Assembly: GCA_050330975.1 (NCBI GenBank)
Contig: JBHJHK010000411.1
Coordinates: 1-9,350, forward strand
Source: JBHJHK01 sp050330975
GTDB taxonomy: Bacteria > Pseudomonadota > Gammaproteobacteria > Competibacterales > Competibacteraceae
DNA: 9,350 nt
Reading direction: 5' to 3'
Made by a program: the position numbers and the translations under genes. Shown here piece by piece: positions 1 through 6,400 of the stretch. Under the pieces are notes generated by a model. It was not told where the DNA came from and ran no database searches. It saw only the letters and a list, made by a program, of their open reading frames with translations. Numbering within the stretch: position 1 is the first letter of the stretch; each line of letters opens with the position of its first letter.

Positions 1-177
1 GGGGGTGTGTTCCTCGTTGACTTTCTCGGCGGTCTAAATGCGGATGTAGTTTTTGCGCATGCGCAGGGAAATGTGGGCAGTGATGAGATGGGCATTGTCG
101 AGTTTGACGCGGTACATGGTGTTGGGGAGGGTGTCGATCACCACGCCCTCCATTTCGATGTGATCTTCTTTCGACAT
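1..177 (-). CDS. infA: Translation initiation factor IF-1, 3' end missing and interrupted by an amber codon at the contig edge
   Basis: IF-1 binds the 30S A site and, with IF-2 and IF-3, controls start-site selection. The protein begins MSKEDHIEMEGVVIDTLPN and continues through the conserved OB-fold core (TMYRVKLDNAHLITAHIS, MRKNYIRI), which matches bacterial IF-1 closely for 47 residues. The ATG at 175-177 has a GGAG ribosome site at 184-187, six bases upstream. At 34-36 the frame meets TAG where the family has Leu (IRI-L-TGDKV). The reading frame beyond it is still recognisably IF-1 (TAEKVNEEHTP against TGDKVTVELTP) but carries several unusual replacements (Gly to Ala, Val to Glu, Leu to His). 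IF-1 is about 72 residues and essential, so the stop is probably a sequence error at the contig edge. Strictly read, the ORF is 34-177. Its position behind bpt is typical of Gammaproteobacteria. Confidence 0.9.
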
Positions 178-205
178 AGAGCACTCCATGGAATAGGGGT
201 CGGCT

Positions 206-235
206 AGTATATGGGGCCGTTTTGACCGCTGACAA
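206..235 (-). promoter_or_regulatory. Sigma-70-type promoter for infA
   Basis: On the minus strand TTGTCA (230-235) and TATACT (206-211) are separated by 18 bases, each matching the -35 and -10 consensus at five of six positions. The -10 lies about 29 bases upstream of the infA ATG, leaving a leader of roughly 20 bases that contains the GGAG ribosome site. This would let infA be expressed separately from the upstream aat-bpt operon. The call is by sequence match only. Confidence 0.6.
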
Positions 236-356
236 GCAAAGACGCTCCCCGGGTCTCAACCTGCAGGCGATCTTTTTCCCCGCCATGACCCTCGCCGCCC
301 ATGACCACCCACGTCGAGGTAACTCCCACTTGGGACCGCGGCGTTTACCCTGGGCT

Positions 357-1076
357 TTACGCCTCTAACCGGCGCCAGCGCTGGCCGTCGAAGATTTCAC
401 AGGGGCGGTAGTTGGCCTTGTAGTTCATCTTCTCGCACTGGCGAATCCAATAACCCAGATACACCCAGGGCAGGCCCCGCCGGCGGGCCTCCTGGATTTG
501 CCACAAAATGGCGTAACTTCCCAAACTGCGTCGCTGGGTGTCGGGTTCAAAAAAGGTGTACACCGCCGAGAGACCGTCGTCGAAGTGGTCGGTGACGGCT
601 ACGGCTAGCAGGCGCTCTGGAGTGCGAAATTCGTAGAGGGCCGTAGAACTCCAACGGGCGTTGATAAACGATAGGTAGCTGTGGGGGGAGGTGTCGTCCA
701 TGCCGCCGTGGCGGTGGCGGGCCTTGAGGTAGCGCTCGAATAGGCGGTAGTGGTCGGCCCGGAATAGAGGCTCTTCGGGCTTGACCGCCACGTCGGCATT
801 GGCCTTGAGAATGCGTCGCTGGGACCGGTTGGGGACGAAGGCCCAAGCGGCGATACGCAGCGATAAGCACGCCCGACAACCGGGGCAATGGGGGCGGTAA
901 ACGTGGTCGCCACTGCGGCGAAATCCCACCCGTGCCAGTTGGTTATAGGCCCCTTGGTCGATGGTTTGGGGGTCGGCCACCAGGTTGCGAGCCGTGCGCC
1001 CCGGCAGGTAGCCACAGGGGTGGTCAGCGGTGACAAACAGCCGAATTTCGGTCAGGGGGTGGTGACTTATGCCCAT
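357..1076 (-). CDS. bpt: Aspartate/glutamate leucyltransferase (leucyl-tRNA--protein transferase)
   Basis: This cytoplasmic enzyme transfers leucine from Leu-tRNA to N-terminal Asp or Glu of proteins, making an N-degron read by ClpS/ClpAP. It belongs to the Ate1/Bpt family. Visible signatures: CGYLPGRTARNLVADP (residues 21-36), the cysteine cluster YRPHCPGCRAC (60-70), RHRHGGMD (120-127), and the C-terminal GNAT-like block with AVYTFFEPD (171-179), RSLGSYAILWQI (183-194) and YLGYWI (206-211). At 239 residues it has the usual family length. The ATG at 1076 lies inside the end of aat (10-base overlap), with GAGG at 1082-1085, five bases upstream, so the two are probably translationally coupled. 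The Bpt assignment over eukaryotic Ate1 follows from the short length and gammaproteobacterial context; the amino acid donated cannot be read from sequence alone. Confidence 0.93.
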   Translation of the reverse strand: MGISHHPLTEIRLFVTADHPCGYLPGRTARNLVADPQTIDQGAYNQLARVGFRRSGDHVYRPHCPGCRACLSLRIAAWAFVPNRSQRRILKANADVAVKPEEPLFRADHYRLFERYLKARHRHGGMDDTSPHSYLSFINARWSSTALYEFRTPERLLAVAVTDHFDDGLSAVYTFFEPDTQRRSLGSYAILWQIQEARRRGLPWVYLGYWIRQCEKMNYKANYRPCEIFDGQRWRRLEA

Positions 1077-1879
1077 TGTTTCCTCGCGGGCTCGTCGTGG
1101 CAGCCGCTTCTTTGGTTGACGTTGCCGTCGGTGGGCCCTGGGGGGCTGGCGTCCCCGGGGGGGGCGGCCTCACTGATGGCTTCATCCAACGCCCAAGGAC
1201 CCGGACGCCCGGGGCGTGGGCAGTAGCGCTCCAGTAGGGCGATAAAACGGCGGCGGGGAATGTCCTCGGCCCCCAGGCTGATCAGGTGCTGGGTGTGCAT
1301 TTGGCAGTCGATGACGGCGAAACCCCAGCGCTGGAGCTGGCGGCACAGAACCACCAGGGCCGCCTTGGAGGCGTCGGAGCGGCGGCTGAACATGGATTCG
1401 CCGTAGAACACCTGGCCGATGGCCACACCGTAAAGACCTCCCACCAACTGCCCCTCGTGCCAACTCTCGACGGAGTGGGCAAATCCCAAGCGGTGGAGTT
1501 GACTATAGGCCTTGATGATTTCCGGGGTGATCCAGGTGCCCGGTTCGCCGTTGCGGGGTTCGCCACAACAGCGGATGACCCGCTCAAAGGCCCGGTCGAG
1601 GGTGACTTGAAAGGTGGCGCGCTTGAGGGTCTTGCCCAGACTGCGGGAGACTTTGATCTTGTCGGGAAACAGCACCGTGCGGGGGTCCGGGGACCACCAC
1701 AGGATGGGTTGTTCGGGGGAATACCAGGGAAAAATGCCCAGGCGATAGGCCCGTAATACCCGGCGCGGGGCCAGATTGCCCCCCACGGCCAGCAGGCCAT
1801 CGGGCTCGCGCAACGCCCGTTCGGGGTCGGGGAAAGCCTGGTCGTCGTCGTAGGGATCGAGCCAGGGTAAGCCGCTCAT
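1067..1879 (-). CDS. aat: Leucyl/phenylalanyl-tRNA--protein transferase
   Basis: Aat transfers Leu or Phe from aminoacyl-tRNA to N-terminal Arg or Lys, the primary step of the bacterial N-degron pathway, in the cytoplasm. Signatures in order: GLLAVGGNL (28-36), YRLGIFPWYS (45-54), PILWWSPDPR (58-67), TWITPEI (115-121), HSVESW (135-140), LVGGLYG (145-151), GESMFS (160-165), and AVIDCQMHTQHLISLGA (188-204). E161, D191 and Q193 align with the catalytic E156, D186 and Q188 of the E. coli enzyme. At 270 residues it is about 35 longer than E. coli Aat (234). The excess is a Gly/Pro-rich, probably disordered tail after residue 225. The ATG overlaps the upstream gene's stop (ATGA, 1876-1879), and AGGAGG at 1890-1895 supports this start. 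Confidence 0.96.
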   Translation of the reverse strand: MSGLPWLDPYDDDQAFPDPERALREPDGLLAVGGNLAPRRVLRAYRLGIFPWYSPEQPILWWSPDPRTVLFPDKIKVSRSLGKTLKRATFQVTLDRAFERVIRCCGEPRNGEPGTWITPEIIKAYSQLHRLGFAHSVESWHEGQLVGGLYGVAIGQVFYGESMFSRRSDASKAALVVLCRQLQRWGFAVIDCQMHTQHLISLGAEDIPRRRFIALLERYCPRPGRPGPWALDEAISEAAPPGDASPPGPTDGNVNQRSGCHDEPARKQWA

Positions 1880-3027
1880 AGGGTGGGCACCTCCTCTGCC
1901 CGATAAGGAGAACTGGCGAACAGCTGTTTGGCGTAGTCTCGCACCGCCGGGCCCTCGCGGTCGAGGAAGTCGGCGACCGCGCGGTGGAACTCGGGGTGGG
2001 CGAGCCAGTGGGCAGAGTGGGTAAGGGTGGGCAAAAACCCCCGACTGATCTTGTGCTCTCCCTGGGCACCGGGTTCGAAGTGGGTCAGACCGTGGCGGAT
2101 GCAGTAGTCGATGCCTTGATAGTAGCAGGTTTCAAAGTGCAGGTGATTGTATTCCGCCAGACAGCCCCAGTGGCGTCCGTAGAGGGTGGTATCGCTGCGG
2201 TAGCAAATGGCCCCCGCCACGGGCTGACCCTTGGGATCTCGGGCCAAGGGGAGCACCAATTGCTCTCCCATGGTGCGGCCGATCTCGCGAAAAAACCCCA
2301 GGGTCATGGTGGGATAGCCCCAGCGCTTCTCAAAGGTGGTGACGTAGAAGTCGTGGAAGACCTGCCACAGAGGGGCGTCGAGCTCCGTGCCCCCAAAGAC
2401 TTCCAGCGACAGACCAGCCTCGGCTACAGTGCGGCGTTCGCGCTTGATATTTTTGCGCTTTTTCGACGACAACACCCCCAGAAAATCCTCGAAATCGCCG
2501 TAGCCTCGGTTGGTCCAGTGGAACTGGCAACCCAGGCGCTGGAGATAACCTTGGCCACACAGCAGGCGTTGATCCTCCTCCACGGGGAACAACCAGTGGA
2601 CCGACGAGGCGTCCAGCTGGCGGGCGACGGCCTTGGCCGCGGCGGCCAGGGCGGCGGCGATGGTGGAGCGATCGTCATCGGGGGCCGCCAGGAGGCGTTG
2701 GCCCGTGGCGGGGGTGAAGGGAATGGCGCCCACCAACTTGGGGTAATAGGGCAGACCCACCCGGCGATAGGCCGCTTCCCAGGCGTGGTCGAAGATGAAT
2801 TCTCCCAGGTAGTGGTATTTGATGTACAGCGGCGCCGCCCCCACCAACTCGTCATCCCGGTAGCACAGGAGATGGCAGGGCACCCATCCCACGGCCTCGC
2901 CCACGCAGCCATGGCGCTCCAGGGCGACGAGGAACTCGTGGCGCAAAAAGGGGTAGTGGTCGCGGTTGAGGCGATTCCACGCGTTGGGGTCTACATCTTC
3001 GAGGGAAGGGACGGATTCGATACGCAT
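1876..3027 (-). CDS. FemAB-like / GNAT-fold acyltransferase (COG3146, DUF482 family), function unassigned
   Basis: This is a 383-residue soluble protein of the family once labelled peptidoglycan biosynthesis/recognition and structurally grouped with FemAB-like acyltransferases. Family signatures: APLYIKYHYLGEFIFDHAW (65-83), YYPKLVGAIPFTPATGQRLL (94-113), a basic stretch SSKKRKNIKRERR (187-199), EKRWGYP (233-239), YGRHWGC (283-289), and HFETCYYQGIDYCI (297-310) followed by FEPGAQGEHKISRGF (317-331). No signal peptide or membrane segment is seen. It is the first gene of an operon with aat and bpt, sharing ATGA with aat. The true substrate is unknown; FemAB relatives use aminoacyl-tRNA and other GNATs use acyl-CoA. 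The ATG at 3027 has only a weak upstream ribosome site, so the exact start is slightly uncertain, although the N-terminus looks typical of the family. Confidence 0.88.
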   Translation of the reverse strand: MRIESVPSLEDVDPNAWNRLNRDHYPFLRHEFLVALERHGCVGEAVGWVPCHLLCYRDDELVGAAPLYIKYHYLGEFIFDHAWEAAYRRVGLPYYPKLVGAIPFTPATGQRLLAAPDDDRSTIAAALAAAAKAVARQLDASSVHWLFPVEEDQRLLCGQGYLQRLGCQFHWTNRGYGDFEDFLGVLSSKKRKNIKRERRTVAEAGLSLEVFGGTELDAPLWQVFHDFYVTTFEKRWGYPTMTLGFFREIGRTMGEQLVLPLARDPKGQPVAGAICYRSDTTLYGRHWGCLAEYNHLHFETCYYQGIDYCIRHGLTHFEPGAQGEHKISRGFLPTLTHSAHWLAHPEFHRAVADFLDREGPAVRDYAKQLFASSPYRAEEVPTL

Positions 3028-3197
3028 AGGTCAGCTGCCGCAGGGAGTGGCAAAAAAACTGGGTTATTGGAGGCCGGCTCGGCGCGGTGGTTCAGCGGTC
3101 CCAACCTTCCCCCAAGGGCAGTTGCGGATCTGCGCCCAGGCGATACCATAACCCATCGCCATGGGATCACAAGGGTTGCAGAGAGGAGGTTTCCAGC
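3028..3197. promoter_or_regulatory. Divergent control region between the FemAB-like/aat/bpt operon and ftsK
   Basis: These 170 bases separate two outward-reading genes and so must hold both promoters. I see no strong consensus pair. A weak plus-strand candidate is TTGCGG (3122-3127) with TACCAT (3144-3149), 16 bases apart. An inverted repeat with six-base arms, GGCGAT (3139-3144) and ATCGCC (3155-3160), lies in the ftsK leader. It partly competes with a second small hairpin, CCCAT (3152-3156) with ATGGG (3161-3165). I find no CTG-N10-CAG LexA-type box, although E. coli ftsK has one. Confidence 0.4.
3184..3189 (+). promoter_or_regulatory. Perfect ribosome binding site that sets the ftsK start at a TTG
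   Basis: AGGAGG sits eight bases before the TTG at 3198-3200. An in-frame ATG upstream at 3087 has no comparable site and would add 37 residues rich in Pro, Ser and Gly that do not resemble an FtsK N-terminus. From the TTG the protein begins MAQARRRTTE, a basic N-terminus typical of FtsK just ahead of the first membrane helix. Confidence 0.75.
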
Positions 3198-5720
3198 TTG
3201 GCACAGGCGCGGCGCAGGACCACCGAGACTCCCCCCCTGGAGTGGCTCGTCGATGGCAGGCGTTGGTGGGGCTATGGCCGGACTGTGGGATTTGGCCTGG
3301 CGGGCCTAACGGCGTTCTATCTACTGGTGATCTTGTTGTCCTTCGATCCCCGCGACCCCGCCTGGACCCACACCGGCGCCTGGGAGCACACCGCCAATTG
3401 GGGTGGGGCTTGGGGAGCGTGGATCGCCGACATCCTCCGCTATTTTTGGGGAGCTATGGCCCTGGCGTTGCCGGTGATCGTCCTGTGGGGGGGATGGCAG
3501 CTGTTCATCGCCGAGGGCCTCCAGGGTTTTGATGCCGAGGCGGTCATCCTCAAGACCCTGGGGCTTTTGACGGCGCTGATGGCCACCTGTGGTGTACTCT
3601 ATCTCCAGCTCGGCCCCGTCCAGGGCGTGGCCCTCGGGGGGCTGGTGGGACAGCTGGTGGGGCCCTTGGCGGCCGTGGGTTTGGGGCATGTGGGCGCCAA
3701 GTTTTTCCTGTTGCTGTTGGCCCTGGTGGGGTTACATCTGGCCACTGGCCTCGCCTTGTTGGAGGTCGTCGACGGCGTCGGCCGCTTGGGATACGCCGTG
3801 GGTGATGCCCTGGGACGGGGATTAGTGGGGGACGCCAAACCCCAGAGGGGACAAAACCGCCCCGTAGCGCCCTCCCTGGGGGTCTCAGTGGAGGCCGAAA
3901 AAGGCGCCGCTGGGCCCGGGGATGCTCAAGGCGACGGCGCTCTGGAGGAAGACCTTGAGGCCGATGGCCTCGATCCCCCCTTGGCGCTGGAGCCGGAAGG
4001 GGTAGCGCCCGCCGATCCCGACGCTTTGAGCTCTCCCCAGGCCCGGGTCACCGACGACCGGGGTGGCGACGACCGGGGTGGCGACGACCGGGGTGGCGAC
4101 GACCGGGGTGGCGACGACCGGGGTGGCGACGAGGCGTCCCGGGACGCCGTCCCTGCTCCAGCGTGGCGGGAACCCCAACGGCCACCGGTTTTGCCGGGGG
4201 GCGACCCGGCGGGTGCCCTCCCCGCCTTGAACCTCCTAGAGCCCGTGCCCCAAGATTATAAGGGCTACAGTCCCGAGACCCTGGAGGCCATGTCGCGGCG
4301 AGTGGAGACGCTCCTGGCCAGCTTTGGGATCAAAGTGGCCGTGGTGGCCGTCGACCCGGGGCCGGTCATCACTCGCCTCGAGATCGATCCGGCCCCCGGC
4401 GTCAAGGTGAGTCAGATCAGCAACCTGGCCAAAGACCTCGCCCGGGGGCTATCGGTGATTAGCGTGCGGGTGGTGGAGGTGGTGCCCGGCAAATCGGTGG
4501 TGGGCCTCGAGGTGCCCAACCACCATCGAGAAACGGTCTATCTCTCGGAGATCCTGGCTTCCGAGGTCTACCAGACGGCGGCTTCTCCCCTGACGTTAGC
4601 CCTGGGCAAGGATATCGGTGGGCGGCCGATGACGGTGGATTTGACCCGTATGCCCCACTTGTTGGTGGCGGGAACCACCGGCTCCGGCAAGTCGGTGTCC
4701 ATCAACGCCATGTTGCTGAGCATCCTCTACAAAGCCCCTCCCCATCGGGTGCGTTTGATCCTCGTCGACCCCAAGATGTTGGAGTTATCGGTCTACGAGG
4801 GCATTCCCCACCTCCTGGCGCCGGTGGTGACGGATATGAACGACGCCGCCAATGCCTTGCGCTGGTGCGTGGCGGAGATGGAGCGCCGCTACCAGCTCAT
4901 GGCGGCCTTGAAGGTGCGCAACATCGCCGGCTACAACCGCAAGGTCAACGAGGCCATCGCGGCGGGCGCCCCCCTGGTGGACCCTCGCTACGACCCAAGT
5001 CAACACTTGGGTGTGGGGGCGCCGCCCACCCTGGAGCCCTTGCCCTTTGTGGTGGTGGTCATCGACGAATTGGCCGATATGATGATGGTGGTGGGCAAGA
5101 AGGTCGAGGAGCTCATCGCCCGCTTGGCCCAGAAGGCCCGGGCGGCGGGCATCCATTTGATCTTGGCCACCCAACGGCCGTCGGTGGACGTCATCACCGG
5201 CCTCATCAAGGCCAACATTCCCACCCGTATTGCCTTTCAGGTATCTTCCAAGACCGATTCCCGCACCATTCTCGACCAAATGGGGGCAGAAACGCTGCTG
5301 GGCCACGGCGCCATGCTCTATCTGCCCCCGGGGATAGGGGTGCCCCGGCGCATCCACGGGGCTTTTGTGGACGACCACGAGGTCAACGCCGTCGCCGAGT
5401 ACCTGAAGACCCTCGGCGCCCCCGACTACGTGGATGGCATCCTGGAAGAACCCGACGCCGAGGCCGGGACCTTTGCCCCCGCCCCTGGCGAGTCCCCTGT
5501 GGGCGCCGGGGAAGATGATCCCCTCTACGACCAAGCGGTGCGGATCGTCACCGAATCCCGCCGGGCCTCGGTGTCCCACGTCCAGCGGCGCCTCAAGATC
5601 GGCTACAACCGAGCGGCGCGCTTGATCGAAGAGATGGAACGATTGGGTCTGGTGGGGGCTCTACAGCCCAATGGCAGCCGCGAAGTGTTGGCGCCCCCGC
5701 CCCCCCATGTCGCCGATTGA
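3198..5720 (+). CDS. ftsK: DNA translocase FtsK
   Basis: FtsK is a septum-anchored ATP-driven DNA pump that clears chromosome termini and activates XerCD at dif. From the TTG start it has 840 residues. The N-terminus carries about four membrane helices (roughly 30-48, 76-102, 114-137 and 143-188). A charged, low-complexity linker (about 190-380) includes five DDRGG repeats at 286-310. The motor domain follows (alpha part from about 385), with Walker A GTTGSGKS (492-499), Walker B VVVVIDE ending at D623-E624, and the conserved LATQRPSVDVITGLIKANIP. The C-terminal winged-helix gamma domain, which reads KOPS and contacts XerD, spans about 774-837 (YDQAVRIVTE, ASVSHVQRRLKIGYNRAA, RLIEEME). The linker is short compared with E. 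coli FtsK (1329 residues) and nearer the Pseudomonas type. All parts are present and uninterrupted. The next gene, lolA, begins only eight bases after the ftsK stop and uses a ribosome site overlapping it. Confidence 0.97.
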   Translation: MAQARRRTTETPPLEWLVDGRRWWGYGRTVGFGLAGLTAFYLLVILLSFDPRDPAWTHTGAWEHTANWGGAWGAWIADILRYFWGAMALALPVIVLWGGWQLFIAEGLQGFDAEAVILKTLGLLTALMATCGVLYLQLGPVQGVALGGLVGQLVGPLAAVGLGHVGAKFFLLLLALVGLHLATGLALLEVVDGVGRLGYAVGDALGRGLVGDAKPQRGQNRPVAPSLGVSVEAEKGAAGPGDAQGDGALEEDLEADGLDPPLALEPEGVAPADPDALSSPQARVTDDRGGDDRGGDDRGGDDRGGDDRGGDEASRDAVPAPAWREPQRPPVLPGGDPAGALPALNLLEPVPQDYKGYSPETLEAMSRRVETLLASFGIKVAVVAVDPGPVITRLEIDPAPGVKVSQISNLAKDLARGLSVISVRVVEVVPGKSVVGLEVPNHHRETVYLSEILASEVYQTAASPLTLALGKDIGGRPMTVDLTRMPHLLVAGTTGSGKSVSINAMLLSILYKAPPHRVRLILVDPKMLELSVYEGIPHLLAPVVTDMNDAANALRWCVAEMERRYQLMAALKVRNIAGYNRKVNEAIAAGAPLVDPRYDPSQHLGVGAPPTLEPLPFVVVVIDELADMMMVVGKKVEELIARLAQKARAAGIHLILATQRPSVDVITGLIKANIPTRIAFQVSSKTDSRTILDQMGAETLLGHGAMLYLPPGIGVPRRIHGAFVDDHEVNAVAEYLKTLGAPDYVDGILEEPDAEAGTFAPAPGESPVGAGEDDPLYDQAVRIVTESRRASVSHVQRRLKIGYNRAARLIEEMERLGLVGALQPNGSREVLAPPPPHVAD
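4053..4127 (+). repeat. Five perfect tandem copies of a 15-base unit inside the ftsK linker
   Basis: The unit GACGACCGGGGTGGC is repeated five times without a mismatch, followed by a partial sixth copy (GACGA, 4128-4132). The unit is a multiple of three and in frame, so each copy encodes Asp-Asp-Arg-Gly-Gly and copy-number change would not break ftsK. It lies in the flexible linker between the membrane and motor domains, where length variation is likely to be tolerated. Perfect identity at DNA level suggests recent expansion by slippage. Confidence 0.97.
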
Positions 5721-5728
5721 GGCCGATG

Positions 5729-6400
5729 ATGACGATGCACGCCCGCCGATATCCCTTGACTTTGAGCTGGGTTTTTCTCTTGGGCGGTTGGCTGGGACTG
5801 GGGGGAGGGTTGGGCTTGGCCCAGGAATCCGCCTCGACGGCCCGCCACCTCGACGACTATTTCGAGGGCCTCGAGACCCTGCGGGCCGATTTTGTCCAAC
5901 TGGTGTTCGACGACCGCGGCCGGGAAGTGGAGCGTTCCACGGGATGGTTGGCGTTGGCGCGGCCGGGGCGATTCCACTGGTTTTACCGCCAACCCTATCC
6001 CCAGCGACTGGTGGCCGACGGCGAGCGGCTGTGGCTCTACGATATCGAGCTGGATCAGGTGACCGTCAAGCCCTTGTCCGAAGTGTTGAGCGCCGCGCCG
6101 GCGGCCCTGTTGAGCGGCGCTGTCGATTGGCGTACGGCCTTTCGGGCCGAGGCGCCAGTGATCCAGGGGGATCTGGTGTGGTATCGGTTGCGTCCCAAGG
6201 ATCCTGAAGCCAGCTTTACCACCTTATGGTTGGGGTTTGAGGGAAAAAGCCTCCGGGCCCTGGAACTCCAAGATGCCCTCCAACGCCGCACTCGGTTGGG
6301 GTTTGACAAACTAGAGCGCAACATCCCCGTCGATGGGGAATTGTTTCGCTTTACCCCACCGCCGGGGGTCGATGTCATCGGCGCCGATACTATTCCCTGA
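5729..6400 (+). CDS. lolA: Outer-membrane lipoprotein carrier protein LolA
   Basis: LolA is the periplasmic chaperone that takes lipoproteins from the LolCDE transporter to LolB. The product is about 223 residues, with a signal peptide (basic MHARR, hydrophobic core ending GLGLA near residue 31, then QES). The mature protein has the family pattern: LDDYFEGLETLRADFVQ (about 39-55), STGWLALARPGRFHWFY, PQRLVADGERLWLYDIELDQVTV, and a C-terminal LERNIPVDGELFRFTPPPGVDVI. The start is uncertain between nested codons: GAGG at 5719-5722, overlapping the ftsK stop, is six bases before the ATG at 5729 and only three before the ATG at 5726. An ATG at 5735 and an overlapping TTG at 5717 are less likely. 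It is probably co-transcribed with ftsK, as in many Gammaproteobacteria. Its 3' end overlaps the convergent kinase gene by 11 bases. Confidence 0.93.
   Translation: MTMHARRYPLTLSWVFLLGGWLGLGGGLGLAQESASTARHLDDYFEGLETLRADFVQLVFDDRGREVERSTGWLALARPGRFHWFYRQPYPQRLVADGERLWLYDIELDQVTVKPLSEVLSAAPAALLSGAVDWRTAFRAEAPVIQGDLVWYRLRPKDPEASFTTLWLGFEGKSLRALELQDALQRRTRLGFDKLERNIPVDGELFRFTPPPGVDVIGADTIP

Noticed and set aside
34..36. Amber codon considered as pyrrolysine or other recoding.
   Set aside because: TAG ends two other genes here, one at a conserved C-terminus, and the position in IF-1 is a plain Leu; sequence error is simpler.
206..301. A possible 31-residue peptide on the minus strand between bpt and infA.
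   Set aside because: No ribosome site, no homology recognised, and its end runs into the infA -10 box.
3003..3010. KOPS-like octamers (GGGAAGGG at 3003-3010 and 7554-7561; the complement form at 4216-4223) considered as FtsK-orienting sites.
   Set aside because: Too few and on both strands; such G-rich octamers are expected by chance in this composition, so no polarity can be read.
3085..3125. GGTTCAGCGGTC-like stretch considered as part of a tRNA D-arm or T-arm.
   Set aside because: No acceptor stem, anticodon arm or CCA end can be built around it.
1984..3309. Long plus-strand reading frame (441 codons) opposite the FemAB-like gene and across the divergent promoter region.
   Set aside because: It is antisense to a well-conserved gene, has no ribosome site or recognisable motif, and is explained by GC-rich codon usage leaving the opposite frame open.
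4053..4127. Tandem repeat considered as a CRISPR-like or regulatory array.
   Set aside because: The units are contiguous with no spacers, 15 bases long and in frame within ftsK, so it is a coding minisatellite.
4785..5579. 264-codon minus-strand reading frame opposite the ftsK motor domain, rich in His and Gly.
   Set aside because: It lies wholly inside the conserved ftsK motor and gamma domains; its composition is that of an antisense shadow.
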